DNA of 64,000 nt from Thermococcus barophilus MP (GTDB lineage Archaea; Methanobacteriota_B; Thermococci; Thermococcales; Thermococcaceae). The stretch lies in assembly GCF_000151105.2 (NCBI RefSeq), contig NC_014804.1:558001-622000 (forward strand). The letters are read 5' to 3'. The position numbers were made by a program, and so were the translations under genes. The notes beneath the pieces were generated by a model. The model saw only the letters and a list, made by a program, of their open reading frames with translations. It did not search any database and was not told the DNA's origin. Position 1 is the stretch's first letter. Each line of letters starts with the position of its first letter. Below are positions 9,213 to 19,136 of this stretch, in pieces.

Positions 9213-9890
9213 ATGGCACAGTATTTTGATAAAATTGCTTACCGCTATGATGCATGGTATCAAACAAAGGTTGGGCAGTACGTTGATAGAACGGAAAAAA
9301 GGCTCATTTTTTCTATGATTAAAACGAAAAGAGGACGGGCACTTGACTTGGGCTGTGGTACTGGAAATTACACCCTCGAGCTCTATAGAAGGGGCTTTGA
9401 TGTGATAGGGGTTGACCTGAGTCAAGAAATGCTCAAAATTGCCAAAGCTAAAATCCCAGATGTTCTTTTTATCCGGGCCAATGCATACAACCTGCCATTC
9501 AAAAAAGAAGCCTTTGATTTGGTATTAAGCGTTACAATGTTTGAGTTTATTCACGAACCTGAAAAAGTTCTGAATGAAATATACAGGATATTAAAGCTAG
9601 GAGGGGAAGTGGTTATTGGAACCATGAATGGAAAAAGCTTGTGGTTCCTCTTCAAGCGAGTTAAAAGCCTGTTTGTTGAAACAGCATACAGATATGCAAG
9701 GTTCTACACTTCAAAAGAACTGGAATCACTCTTAGCAAATGCAGGATTCAGCGATGTGGAAAGCAAGAGTGTTATATTTTTCCCATCATTCTTCCCGTTT
9801 GTTGGGATTGCAGAGAAAGTTGACCGCAAAGTTAACAAAAAGTTGAAGAATCTTGGGGCGTTCATAGCTGTTAGGGGAGTTAAGAAGTGA
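9213..9890 (+). CDS. SAM-dependent class I methyltransferase
   Basis: A 225-residue Rossmann-fold methyltransferase. Motif I is ALDLGCGTGNYTLEL near residue 43, motif II DVIGVDLSQEM, and the later motif RILKLGGEVVIGTM. It belongs to the UbiE/COQ5-like or small-molecule class; no substrate is evident. It starts one base after the preceding stop and its stop overlaps the GTG start of the next gene. These genes from 8667 to 10306 therefore look like a single operon. Confidence 0.85.
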   Translation: MAQYFDKIAYRYDAWYQTKVGQYVDRTEKRLIFSMIKTKRGRALDLGCGTGNYTLELYRRGFDVIGVDLSQEMLKIAKAKIPDVLFIRANAYNLPFKKEAFDLVLSVTMFEFIHEPEKVLNEIYRILKLGGEVVIGTMNGKSLWFLFKRVKSLFVETAYRYARFYTSKELESLLANAGFSDVESKSVIFFPSFFPFVGIAEKVDRKVNKKLKNLGAFIAVRGVKK

Positions 9891-10306
9891 CAGAAAAGAA
9901 GGAGATACTCTTGATAACAAGAGAAAAAGCATTCGAAAGAGCAAGACACCTCAAACGAGAAAACGAGCTTATCTACGGCGTTAAATTCATCATAGATCAT
10001 AAATATCTTCCGCTTGATATCCTGATACCTACTCAAAGAGAGCTAAGTGAAGCAAAGCTGCTAATTGTTTTACAGGAGATCAAGCATGGTTACGACGCTC
10101 CTATTATAGTGTTGGAACATCAGAAGAAATATTACATCCTTGATGGTCACCACAGAGCTTATGCACTTAAAAAGCTGGGGTTTTCTCAAGTGGAATGCCT
10201 AATTCTAAAACCAAAAAAAGAAATTAAAACAAAAATTGAAGAAACAGTTCAAAGATCAAAACTAAAAAGTTTAGACGACATAAAAATAGTGAGAAACAAA
10301 CACTAA
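9887..10306 (+). CDS. Short ParB-like (ParB/SerK fold) protein
   Basis: A 139-residue protein with a ParB-N/sulfiredoxin-like fold. The central signature is YILDGHHRAYALKKLGF, as in ParB-type nuclease domains and in the Thermococcus free-serine kinase SerK. The protein is much shorter than SerK (about 240 residues) and has no DNA-binding helix-turn-helix, so it may be a stand-alone ADP/ATP-using enzyme or a decayed relative. GTG start overlaps the preceding TGA. The end overlaps the convergent aglB by four bases. Confidence 0.7.
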   Translation: MTEKKEILLITREKAFERARHLKRENELIYGVKFIIDHKYLPLDILIPTQRELSEAKLLIVLQEIKHGYDAPIIVLEHQKKYYILDGHHRAYALKKLGFSQVECLILKPKKEIKTKIEETVQRSKLKSLDDIKIVRNKH

Positions 10307-13146
10307 CCCTGGCTATAGATCACATACTCTTTGTCCGCTATAAACACTGGCTCAATTCTCTTGCCTCTTATAATAACTTTATCGGCACCGTACTTCTGCT
10401 TGAGCTGTTCTATATACTGGGCAAAGACTTGAGGCATCTCCACATCTGCAGTTATTGTGTTTACACCAGCTTTAACTGAAATGCCTTCTTTAACTGGTAC
10501 ATACTTTATGATGTCCATATATGGCTCAAATGCTGCATTCTCGTCCTCATTGTTTGTTCCTTGTGTTCTGACCAGATAGATAATTGTAGCCCTCAAATAT
10601 AGGCTAACTGTGTAGTCCTTGTCAAACTCTGCCTTTAATGTGAGTTTACCGCTTTTTCCCTCTGGGACAACATAAATTGGGTTGGAAAGTTTGCCATTGA
10701 ATTCTGGGGCACTTACTAATGCTCCCACAGGGCCTTTTTGGATGAGTACAATCTCATACTTAGTTGCATTTGGAACATTGAGCATTACTTCAACTGGTTT
10801 CTCATTCAGATGATCAATGTTAACATTGGTTGCTATTGTTTCATCTGCTATCAGCTTTCCGTTTTTGTATGCCCTGAGCTTTATTGTCGCATCCTTCACG
10901 TCTCTACCAAAGGCTGATATGTAGAGTCTGGCTTTATACTCTCCGGGCTCAAGCTTTTTGATAGGGCTCCACGTTCCATTTTTATAAACCTCTATCTTGT
11001 AAACTACAAATGGGTGGAACTCATAGACGTTAATGTCGCCCGTTGATTTAACAAGCCGGAAGTTTGGAACCCCATTTCCTCCTAAAAATGCCATCCTGAT
11101 AAAGTTGCTGAAGGCTATTTTGTGATATGTAAGAAGAGCATAATTGGGAAATATCCACACGATACCGGGATATGTTCCCTGTTCCCTGACTACTTCTCCA
11201 GTCTGAACAAATATAGCCTGTATGGGTTCAAGCTGCTGGTTCTGGATTTGAATTATAACCTTTTTCTTGCCGTTCTGCTCAATTACCCTTATAACCTGGT
11301 TTTGGTTGAGCACATAGAGATTGTTCCCATATTTCTGGAAAGGCAGGATCATGCCAAGATTATCCCTCTCCTTTCTGCTTATTGCTCCCCCGAGATAGCT
11401 TATTGCGTTAAACTTGAAGATGTCTTGCGTCCACACTATGAAGTAGTTGAGCTCCCAGCTTTCAAAGTCGACCTCACTTTTTGTTCCATCATTTGCAAGG
11501 AATCTTGCTAAGATGTAATCCCTATCCCTTGCATGCCCTCCATCAGCAGGAGCTCTCCTATTACCGAGAAGGCTCGACTCTATCCAGTACCCATAATCCC
11601 ACCATGAAGTGGCAGTTGAAAGCTTGGGTGTATTCTGGTTCAGCCACTTTAATGTTTCTTCCCAAGATGGGGTTACTGAGCCCGCTCTTGCCATGGCTTT
11701 TGCTTGAGAATTCATGCTTGTTGCACCAACTACTGGAATTGGAATAAAGAGAATTATTAGAAGCACAGCGTACAAAGCCTTCGTGGATGCTTTCTCCTTC
11801 ATGTTCTCAACAAAGCTAAACAGCTCTCCGATAAGTATCCCGAATACCAAAATGACGGCACCTGAAGCTAAGAACAGGAACCTCACTGCAGTCCACATTA
11901 AGTAGAGGGACATTGTATAGTAAATCAGTACAAACAGCTGCTTTTCATCGATTTTTCCTTCTCTGGACAAGCTAAGCACAAAGCGAAGTGCCACCGCTAA
12001 AATTCCAAGCAGAGAGATTAAAAATATCATTCCATCTGAGGATTTCACTGCATAGTATCTTGAGACATCATTCCAAGTTGTCTTTGCAAGCTCTTGAACG
12101 GTTTCATAAACCTGAGTTGACTGGTATGCCCCACTCATGAGCTTAAACAGCTTTGGACCTACATATGCGTATGCTCCAGCGAATCCCAGAAGGACTATTA
12201 TCGCAACTACAGCAAATCTGTGTTTTCTGTCAGAATAGTTCAGCTTAAATCTCTCACCATAGAGCATCACCAGGGTTAACAGTACAAGTGCTATGAATAC
12301 CTCGAAGGCAAACCTGATAAAGCTCCTGACGCGTATTATGCCGGGTAGAGTTAGCAAATACCCCAAAATGAGCACTGCAAAATATGCTGGATAAAAGTCT
12401 TTGATGAACTCTTTGAATTTTTCGATTTTTCCAAAGATAAACAGAAGGATAGCATAAACGCTACCAAAACCAAGAAGAACCATTAATCCAAATGGAGAAC
12501 CGTTCCACACACTCAGAGAGGTGACGGAAAATATCACAAATAATGCCCCCCACAGATATCTCTTTCTGCTTTTCGAGTCCAGATACATAAACAGTGCAAT
12601 GACGGCATAAAGGAACAACATCAAAAACGGTCCATCACCTCTGTTGTTTCCTGAAAATGTCCTCACAAAGTGTGCTGTGGAAAACATCATGACTAAAGCG
12701 GCCCAGAGCCCAGCCCAGTCTGAATGGAACTTCTTTCCAAGTAAGTAGATTGCAATAATGCTGAAGAATCCGACCAAAGGTGGCCAGAGCTTAAAGACCG
12801 CTATTTCGCTGTATCCAAATATGGAAAGGAATTTGTACAGCAATGCCGGTAGCATGTAAAGTCCAAGGGGTTCGGCTATCTTAGATCCAAAAGGTGCATC
12901 CGCCATCATGTAGTATTTTGGTATCCACTCCTTTATTGTGAGCTTATAAATTTCAAAATGATAGAATGTGTCGGGATCTATGAAGTACTTGTAGCTTGCT
13001 GTCTGATATCTGATTTTGAAGCCAATTAACGCAACAATCACGACTAAGATTGGAAAAGCGTACCTTCTGAGTTTGTTAAAATCGAATGATTGTTCGGAAT
13101 GAGTTTTTTGCTCTCCGGATTTTTCTTTAACTTTCGTCTTCACCAT
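10303..13146 (-). CDS. aglB: Oligosaccharyltransferase AglB (STT3)
   Basis: A 947-residue STT3-family protein that transfers lipid-linked oligosaccharide to Asn in N-x-S/T sequons on the outer membrane face. About 13 membrane helices fill residues 30-480. The first external loop carries the acidic motif YFIDPDTFYHFE, and the conserved catalytic-domain motif SWWDYGYWIE is at about residues 513-522. The C-terminal 430 residues form the soluble domain. GAGGTGG precedes the ATG. It follows glmS by 10 nt, so the supply of amino sugar and the use of glycan are co-transcribed. Confidence 0.95.
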   Translation of the reverse strand: MVKTKVKEKSGEQKTHSEQSFDFNKLRRYAFPILVVIVALIGFKIRYQTASYKYFIDPDTFYHFEIYKLTIKEWIPKYYMMADAPFGSKIAEPLGLYMLPALLYKFLSIFGYSEIAVFKLWPPLVGFFSIIAIYLLGKKFHSDWAGLWAALVMMFSTAHFVRTFSGNNRGDGPFLMLFLYAVIALFMYLDSKSRKRYLWGALFVIFSVTSLSVWNGSPFGLMVLLGFGSVYAILLFIFGKIEKFKEFIKDFYPAYFAVLILGYLLTLPGIIRVRSFIRFAFEVFIALVLLTLVMLYGERFKLNYSDRKHRFAVVAIIVLLGFAGAYAYVGPKLFKLMSGAYQSTQVYETVQELAKTTWNDVSRYYAVKSSDGMIFLISLLGILAVALRFVLSLSREGKIDEKQLFVLIYYTMSLYLMWTAVRFLFLASGAVILVFGILIGELFSFVENMKEKASTKALYAVLLIILFIPIPVVGATSMNSQAKAMARAGSVTPSWEETLKWLNQNTPKLSTATSWWDYGYWIESSLLGNRRAPADGGHARDRDYILARFLANDGTKSEVDFESWELNYFIVWTQDIFKFNAISYLGGAISRKERDNLGMILPFQKYGNNLYVLNQNQVIRVIEQNGKKKVIIQIQNQQLEPIQAIFVQTGEVVREQGTYPGIVWIFPNYALLTYHKIAFSNFIRMAFLGGNGVPNFRLVKSTGDINVYEFHPFVVYKIEVYKNGTWSPIKKLEPGEYKARLYISAFGRDVKDATIKLRAYKNGKLIADETIATNVNIDHLNEKPVEVMLNVPNATKYEIVLIQKGPVGALVSAPEFNGKLSNPIYVVPEGKSGKLTLKAEFDKDYTVSLYLRATIIYLVRTQGTNNEDENAAFEPYMDIIKYVPVKEGISVKAGVNTITADVEMPQVFAQYIEQLKQKYGADKVIIRGKRIEPVFIADKEYVIYSQG

Positions 13147-13156
13147 TCAAACCACC

Positions 13157-14965
13157 TCATTCAACGGTAACGGATTTTGCCAGATTCCTTGGCTTGTCCG
13201 GATCATTACCCCTCAGGACCGATAGGTGATATGCTAATAGTTGCAGAGGAACTATATAAACTATAGGACTTAGAACTTCATCAACTTTGGGCATCTTTAT
13301 CAAGATATCACTGACCTTTCTCAATTCTTCGCTGTCTCCCAAGCTTATTATCAGTGCTCCTCTGGCCTTAGCTTCTTGAATGTTGGATATCATCTTCTCC
13401 AAGGTTTTCCCGCTTGGTGCTATTGCAACTACTGGGACATCTTCCTCGATCAACGCCAGAGGACCGTGCTTCAGCTCTCCAGCGGAAAGTCCTTCCGCAT
13501 GTATATAGCTTATCTCCTTAAGCTTGAGTGCCCCTTCAAGGGCAGTGGCAAGGCTTATGCCCCTTCCAATATAGAAGAAGTCCCTCTTTTCTTTAAGACG
13601 TTCTGCAAGATTCTTTATTTTGTTTTCGTACCCAAGAGCGGCTTCAATGTACTTTGGCATATCATATAACTCCGCTTCAATCTTCTGAAGGTACTCTCTA
13701 TCAGCAGTGTTGAGATACTTCGCAAGTGCAATCGCAAGCATGCTAATAACAGTCAACTGGGTTGTGTATGTTTTCGTTGCGGCAACACCGATTTCTGGTC
13801 CTGCATGGGTGTAAAGCACAAGATCGCTGAGCCTTGTAGCCATGCTTCCAACAACGTTTACTATACTGAGAACTTTAGCACCCTTCTTTTTAGCCAACTT
13901 TATTGCAGCCAAAGTATCTGCAGTTTCTCCGCTCTGTGTGATTGCTATAACAAGGGTATCTCTATCAATTAAATCCTCAAACTCGTACCTAAACTCACTT
14001 GCGTCTTCAACTACCGGCACTTTCTTCACGAGTCTCTGGAAAATGTATTTGCCCACAAGTGCAGCATGATAAGAGGTCCCCATGGCGACGATGTATATCT
14101 TTTCATAATTTGCAATTTCTCTTGCGATTTTGTCAATCATCCCCAGGTTTCCATATATAGCCTCTTTTACAGCTTTTGGCTGTTCATGAATCTCTTTAAG
14201 CATGAAGTGCTCATACCCTTGTTTTTCTGCCATTTCCAATGTCCAGTTAATTTCGTGGACTTTCTTTTCTTTGACTTGACCTGTTTTTAGGTCTTTTACA
14301 ACAAAGGAATCTTTTGTCACGACAGCATATTCCCCATCATCAAGGAACACAGCCTTATTTGTATACGGTAAAAATGCGGGAATATCTGAAGCAGCAAACA
14401 TCTCTCCATGTCCAATCCCTAAAACGAGCGGACTCTCATTTCTAACAAAATACAAATGCTCTCTATCATGAGTATATATTATCCCGAGGGCAAAAGAGCC
14501 TTTAAGTCTCAGCAGGGCATACCTAAGGGCATCTTCAAAGTTATTAAAATCCTTCAGGGCATCTTCAATTAAATGGGCGATAATTTCAGTATCTGTATCA
14601 CTTTTGAACTTATGCCCCTTTCTGAGGAGCTCATCTTTGAGCTCAATATAGTTTTCAATTATTCCATTGTGAACCACTGCAATTTTGCCGGTACAATCAG
14701 TGTGCGGATGAGCATTGATATCATTTGGGATTCCATGTGTTGCCCATCTTGTGTGCCCTATTCCCCTCTTTCCGGGCATCTCAAGAAGCCCAAGCTTTTC
14801 TTTGAGCTCATCAATCTTTCCAGCTCCCTTTCTGATGTATAGTTTCCCATCCTCTTCAGTGACAATGCCGACAGAGTCGTATCCCCTGTACTCTAACCTC
14901 TTCAGACCATCAACAAGAACATTACATGCTTTTCTTTCGCCGATGTATCCGATAATTCCACACAT
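13157..14965 (-). CDS. glmS: Glutamine–fructose-6-phosphate aminotransferase
   Basis: A 602-residue GlmS, which makes glucosamine-6-phosphate from fructose-6-phosphate and glutamine. The N-terminal glutaminase begins MCGIIGYIG with the Cys nucleophile as residue 2, and contains the substrate loop [11 protein letters not shown] near residue 70. Two SIS domains follow ([21 protein letters not shown]), and the protein ends KSVTVE as usual for the family. The start has GAGGGATC upstream. Operon with aglB. Confidence 0.97.
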   Translation of the reverse strand: MCGIIGYIGERKACNVLVDGLKRLEYRGYDSVGIVTEEDGKLYIRKGAGKIDELKEKLGLLEMPGKRGIGHTRWATHGIPNDINAHPHTDCTGKIAVVHNGIIENYIELKDELLRKGHKFKSDTDTEIIAHLIEDALKDFNNFEDALRYALLRLKGSFALGIIYTHDREHLYFVRNESPLVLGIGHGEMFAASDIPAFLPYTNKAVFLDDGEYAVVTKDSFVVKDLKTGQVKEKKVHEINWTLEMAEKQGYEHFMLKEIHEQPKAVKEAIYGNLGMIDKIAREIANYEKIYIVAMGTSYHAALVGKYIFQRLVKKVPVVEDASEFRYEFEDLIDRDTLVIAITQSGETADTLAAIKLAKKKGAKVLSIVNVVGSMATRLSDLVLYTHAGPEIGVAATKTYTTQLTVISMLAIALAKYLNTADREYLQKIEAELYDMPKYIEAALGYENKIKNLAERLKEKRDFFYIGRGISLATALEGALKLKEISYIHAEGLSAGELKHGPLALIEEDVPVVAIAPSGKTLEKMISNIQEAKARGALIISLGDSEELRKVSDILIKMPKVDEVLSPIVYIVPLQLLAYHLSVLRGNDPDKPRNLAKSVTVE

Positions 14966-15234
14966 GCCCGATCCCTCATGTGATCTTTTTACTCCCTTTT
15001 GTTAGATGCTTTCCTTAATTAAAAGAGTTTCTCTAAAACCATTTCAAAACTGTTTTTAAAGTAATTTCTTAAGGTTTTGTATGGTGTAGAACGGTTTAGC
15101 ATCCTTCCGCTGTATAACAGCTCCCGTTTCTGCCTCCCGATATGTTCACCAATCTAAATGGTTGATTTCTCATTTATCATATTGTTATCAAAAAGCCTAT
15201 ATAATCGAACCCTTCAATTTCTTCGGGTGGGAGA
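14966..15234. other. Intergenic gap with divergent promoters
   Basis: A 269-nt gap between glmS and the small gene on the plus strand. On the minus strand, positions 15150-15019 are open for 43 codons (GEHIGRQKRELLYSGR, then MLNRSTPYKT, ending at TAA 15019) and are richer in GC than their surroundings. The frame has no good start except an ATG at 15102 with GGAAGG directly before it. It may be a gene relic or a short peptide. A TATA-like CCTATATAATC (about 15197-15207) serves the downstream gene. Confidence 0.4.
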
Positions 15235-15441
15235 ATGGACAAAAAGCTCGATGAGTTCATAGGGTCTCCAATAAAGGTAAGACAAGAGAAAGCCAGAAAA
15301 AATAATAAGAAGAAACGTCTCCGGATGACCAAACTTGACAATTTCCTTCCAGAAGAACACATAAACTATTTTAAGGCGTTGAGAATTGGGTCAAAACGGA
15401 TAAGAAATGTTAAAATTAGTGAAATATCTAATGAGGAATGA
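15235..15441 (+). CDS. Small basic hypothetical protein
   Basis: A 68-residue, very basic protein (segment [17 protein letters not shown]) without membrane segments or cysteines. It resembles a nucleic-acid- or ribosome-associated small protein by charge only; no family recognised. GGGTGGGAGA precedes the ATG, and a TATA box lies about 30 nt upstream, both supporting expression. It precedes a regulator gene by 51 nt. Confidence 0.6.
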   Translation: MDKKLDEFIGSPIKVRQEKARKNNKKKRLRMTKLDNFLPEEHINYFKALRIGSKRIRNVKISEISNEE

Positions 15442-15492
15442 AGAAATTTTTAAACTTTAATTGTTGCTGGTAAGAATAAAGAGGGGATAGCA

Positions 15493-16284
15493 ATGGATGG
15501 TGGGAATCTCCTGAGGCTAATATTTACTTCAAGACTGCGACGTGATCTGATACTGGCGCTTGGACGTGGGCCTAAAGTCTTGAGAGAGCTTCAAAATGAG
15601 CTTAGATCAACGCCTTCTTCAATACTCCACGCTTTAAAAGCTCTGGAAAGTAGAAATATTGTGCGTCAAAATGAAAGCACAAGAGAGTATGAGCTTACAA
15701 ACATTGGCTACTTAGTCTACATTCAGCTCAAGAATGTTGTAGATTCACTTGAAGCTATCTCAAAGTTCGAGAATTTCTGGCTAACTCACGACGTTAAACC
15801 GGTTCCAGAAGAGTTTCTCAAAACCATTGGAAATCTCAAAAACTCCAAGCTTGTTGTGGCTTCACCGGATGAATTAAAATCTCCTCATGAACTGTACACG
15901 GATCTCATCAAGAGGGCAAAATGGGTGAGGGCGATTTCCTCTGTGGTGTTCAGGGAATACTCGGATGCTTTTTTAGAGCTTGCATTTAAAGGGGCTGATA
16001 TCGAAGCAATTTTACCAGAAAAGACATATGAAAAGTTCATCAACATGCTTGAGGACGAAGAGCTGGGTGCCCTAAAGAAACTTTCCAATATGCGAATTTA
16101 TACCTTAGAGTGGAATCCCAGAGTTTCATTTACAGTTACAGACTACGTGCTTGCCTTTGGGCTTCTCTTTCCGGATGGGCGATATGACATGACCATGGAT
16201 TTGGTCAGTTATGATCCTAAAGCAAGAAAGTGGGCGCTTGATCTTTTCCACCACTACAAGCAGTTTGCAAAGAGAGTGCTTTGA
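15493..16284 (+). CDS. Winged-helix regulator with FilR1-type domain
   Basis: A 263-residue transcription factor. The N-terminal winged helix (residues 8-75) has the ArsR-like pattern RRDLILAL...STPSSILHALKALESRNIVR. The rest matches the archaeal FilR1/DUF1724 ligand-binding domain (KTIGNLKNSKLVVASP, VVFREYSDAFLELAFKGADIEAI, VLAFGLLFPDGRYD). Members of this domain family are known from methanogen filament regulators, so ligand and targets here are unknown. The start is preceded by GAGGGGATAGCA. Converges on the methyltransferase gene. Confidence 0.85.
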   Translation: MDGGNLLRLIFTSRLRRDLILALGRGPKVLRELQNELRSTPSSILHALKALESRNIVRQNESTREYELTNIGYLVYIQLKNVVDSLEAISKFENFWLTHDVKPVPEEFLKTIGNLKNSKLVVASPDELKSPHELYTDLIKRAKWVRAISSVVFREYSDAFLELAFKGADIEAILPEKTYEKFINMLEDEELGALKKLSNMRIYTLEWNPRVSFTVTDYVLAFGLLFPDGRYDMTMDLVSYDPKARKWALDLFHHYKQFAKRVL

Positions 16285-16287
16285 GCT

Positions 16288-17418
16288 TCAGATGGGCTCA
16301 GCAATTATGGCTTTATCTTTATATTGGAAGATATATGCCCTCCTTTCACCCTTCAAGTTATTCTCAACTTTTCTTCTAAAGCGCCAGTATTCGCTATCGG
16401 GTATCGAAATTCTAAGCGTTGCCCTCCCAAATCCTTCTCTCCTCAGGAATTCATTAATTCTGAGAGGGTGAAACTTAACGATTCCGGTAATGACATAAGC
16501 CCTTTTGAAGTACTCGCTTTTGATTTCATCATCACTGGTTGCTAATACACGGCGTTTTTCTCTTAATAACATGTAAAGCTTGCCCTTGACTGTGTGAAAT
16601 AGCTCGTTTATTAAATCAGCATAGTCAATACTCTGGGGGATTTCATAGAGATATTCCTTAGGCTCGCTCCATTCGATGATGTTTTCAAGATCTGGATTGC
16701 TTTCAAGCCTAACCCCTTTTGGCAAGAGCACTGCAGAGCGTTCAGCTTTTGCTAAGGGCTCAAAGTAGAAAGTTAATCTGTTCAGCTGTCCGTATAAGTC
16801 AATATACTCAAATTCGCCTTTCCAGGGGACTTTTTCGCGCCTAATCTGTGGGGGTAGGTCGAATATAAATGCATCTGTTTTATGCTTGTAAGCTTCATAA
16901 ATCTCGAGGGGACTTGGAAGTAAATCTTCCAGCCTCCTTTCGGGCATTTCTGGTGGACGAGCGGGGTCAGAGAATATCACATCCGCATTTACCTGCTTTA
17001 TGACCTCCTCACTTAAGGAATCACCATGAATGAATTTTATCTTCTCTTTAACGCCATACTTCTCCGCGTTTTTCATTGCATAAAACAGCTTCCTCTCATC
17101 AATATCAATTGCATAGGCTTCTTCTGCATATTTAGCGAAGAAGATAAGCTGTATACCAATCCCACAGCTCACATCAGCTATGCTTTCTGGCTTTACCCTC
17201 TTAGCCCTGTATTCGGCAACTGCCTCATGAGTAGCATACCTCAGCCCTTCTAAATCCATCCATAAATCCCTTCTTGAGAATTTATCTTTAGCCCTAATTC
17301 TGGCTCTCGCTATCTCGATTATCTCGTCAGCATTCTCTCTTGGAAGTCTCGCTTTAATCTTTCTCTCATCAAACCCTTTCTTTATCATCTCAACTGCAAG
17401 TTCAATATACTCTTCCAT
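16288..17418 (-). CDS. Class I methyltransferase (RNA-type, DPARPP motif)
   Basis: A 376-residue protein with an N-terminal helical region, a SAM-binding core (IADVSCGIGIQLIFFAKYA near residue 82; AIDIDERKLFYAMKNAEKYG next) and catalytic motif IIFSDPARPPEMPERR near residue 150. The DPPY-like motif and the THUMP-like C-terminal part suggest guanine- or adenine-N methylation of RNA, similar to the TGS1-like archaeal enzymes, but the target base cannot be deduced. GGTGAG precedes the ATG. Divergent from the glycosyltransferase gene with a very short gap. Confidence 0.8.
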   Translation of the reverse strand: MEEYIELAVEMIKKGFDERKIKARLPRENADEIIEIARARIRAKDKFSRRDLWMDLEGLRYATHEAVAEYRAKRVKPESIADVSCGIGIQLIFFAKYAEEAYAIDIDERKLFYAMKNAEKYGVKEKIKFIHGDSLSEEVIKQVNADVIFSDPARPPEMPERRLEDLLPSPLEIYEAYKHKTDAFIFDLPPQIRREKVPWKGEFEYIDLYGQLNRLTFYFEPLAKAERSAVLLPKGVRLESNPDLENIIEWSEPKEYLYEIPQSIDYADLINELFHTVKGKLYMLLREKRRVLATSDDEIKSEYFKRAYVITGIVKFHPLRINEFLRREGFGRATLRISIPDSEYWRFRRKVENNLKGERRAYIFQYKDKAIIAEPI

Positions 17419-17507
17419 TCTCTCACCGCTATTTCCTTAGGATGGACTCTTTTAAATTTTTGCGAAAAAGTTTAAAGCAGAAAAGAAAAGAAAAGATGGG
17501 AGAAGAA

Positions 17508-19136
17508 ATGAAGAGAAGAGAAAAGCTCTACTTTGCACTGCTCGCTCTCATCATTGTTGGAACATTTTACTACACATACAAGCAAGCTTCAAGCGAGGGT
17601 TTATATGATTATATTGGTGATGAAGTCTGGTACGTTTCAGCTTCTCGAAACGTTTTACACCGCTTAGGAATTGATGTCCATTACATCAATGAAACTACTG
17701 GAAGTGAAGGTGTTAACATAGTATTTCTCACTGAACCTGAAGTTAAGGGAGAAGTGAAGGTTTCTTTTTGGAGGTTTACAATTCTAAGAACTTATACTGC
17801 AGCTGAACCTCCAAAGGTCCCGGATTTTGTCTCAAAACTTGGGATAAAGGTTGAATACATTCCATTTAATTTTTCTCAAGAATACAATGTTGACCTTATG
17901 AAAGTTAAGATTTGGCAGATTGCCCAAAAATACAACTACACAAAGTACACCCCATATACGAATTTTCCAGCCGTATACTATGAGATTCCAAAGAGCAATT
18001 TCAGCAGATTTGTTAAAGACGTAAAAAAGATTGAAGGTGTTGATGTAATCCCAGGTTTTCGGTACCCTGATAAAGAAGGCATCCAGAATTACCTTAACAC
18101 TGAGCATCCGTTTCTGGCAAAAGATTTCATAATGCTGGGCATGTTAATCCAAGACAAACCAGTATTCTGGCGTCTGCCTGGCTTAATTGCCCATGTAATA
18201 ATTAACCTCCTCGTATTTTTCGCGGCATTAAAAATTACGAGAAGCTACCTGGCGGCATTTATTGCCCTGGTATTCTCTGCCTTTGACCCTCTGCTGTATG
18301 CTACTTCACTGGCAGCAATGCTTGACATTTATGTTGCTCTATTCACTGCAATTTTTATGTATGTGATGGTTATTGGTGATTATCCTTTGAGTGGCATTTC
18401 AATCGGCTTAGCTGCAGCAGCAAAGCTCAACGGTGCATTTCCTTATCCCGTCTTGGTGATAAAGGCACTAAAAGATAGGATGAGCCTTAAGCGATACCTC
18501 CTGATTCTCTTTGTGCTCCCAGGAATTGCCTTTTTAATCCCGGAAATTCCAATAATAATGGCAATCGGCTTTCAGAGATGGATTGAGGAGTTCATAGCAA
18601 GCTTTTCATGGCATCTGAGCTTTAAAGGTGAACATCCAGCAAATTCACCTTTCTGGCAGTGGTTCATAAGCCTAAAGCCTTTCCCCTTTCACTACAACCC
18701 CGATGTCTTTGCAGCCACTGATCCAATTCTAATGCTCTCGATGATAGTCTTCATATTCGCTATTCCCTATGCCGCCAAGAAGAGGGGAAAAATCCTTATA
18801 CCCTTTGGCATCTTTTGGTCAACAATTGGGTTTTATGCTCTCCAGTGGGTTCTCGGTGGAAAAACACAGTTTTCGTTTTATGCAACTCCTCTCGTCCCAG
18901 CTGGGGCTGTGACACTTGGGGTTATGGCGTATGAACTGATAAAATGGGAGTACTTTGAGGAATCGCTGAAGTTTTACTGGGGCTGGATTTTGAAGATTGT
19001 AGATCCAATTGTTCGGCTAATTCAGAAGGAATTTATTCAAAAAACTACGAAAGCTAAAACCGAAGAGAAAGAACCTCAAGAGTTCACTTCAGAAAATCAA
19101 GAAGATTCTTCTGCTTTCTTTGAGTCTGAGCCTTAA
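17508..19136 (+). CDS. PMT-type membrane glycosyltransferase
   Basis: A 542-residue membrane protein of the dolichyl-phosphate-mannose–protein mannosyltransferase (GT39-like) superfamily. It has one N-terminal helix, then the acidic loop motif YIGDEVWYVSASRNVLHRLG typical of the catalytic Asp-Glu pair, a non-membrane segment of about 150 residues, and about nine helices, ending in a soluble acidic tail. The reading frame could start at 17442 or 17496, but a TATA-like TTTTAAATTTTT lies there, so the ATG with GGGAGAAG upstream at 17508 is preferred (uncertain). The 3' end overlaps rnhB by 53 nt. Confidence 0.75.
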   Translation: MKRREKLYFALLALIIVGTFYYTYKQASSEGLYDYIGDEVWYVSASRNVLHRLGIDVHYINETTGSEGVNIVFLTEPEVKGEVKVSFWRFTILRTYTAAEPPKVPDFVSKLGIKVEYIPFNFSQEYNVDLMKVKIWQIAQKYNYTKYTPYTNFPAVYYEIPKSNFSRFVKDVKKIEGVDVIPGFRYPDKEGIQNYLNTEHPFLAKDFIMLGMLIQDKPVFWRLPGLIAHVIINLLVFFAALKITRSYLAAFIALVFSAFDPLLYATSLAAMLDIYVALFTAIFMYVMVIGDYPLSGISIGLAAAAKLNGAFPYPVLVIKALKDRMSLKRYLLILFVLPGIAFLIPEIPIIMAIGFQRWIEEFIASFSWHLSFKGEHPANSPFWQWFISLKPFPFHYNPDVFAATDPILMLSMIVFIFAIPYAAKKRGKILIPFGIFWSTIGFYALQWVLGGKTQFSFYATPLVPAGAVTLGVMAYELIKWEYFEESLKFYWGWILKIVDPIVRLIQKEFIQKTTKAKTEEKEPQEFTSENQEDSSAFFESEP

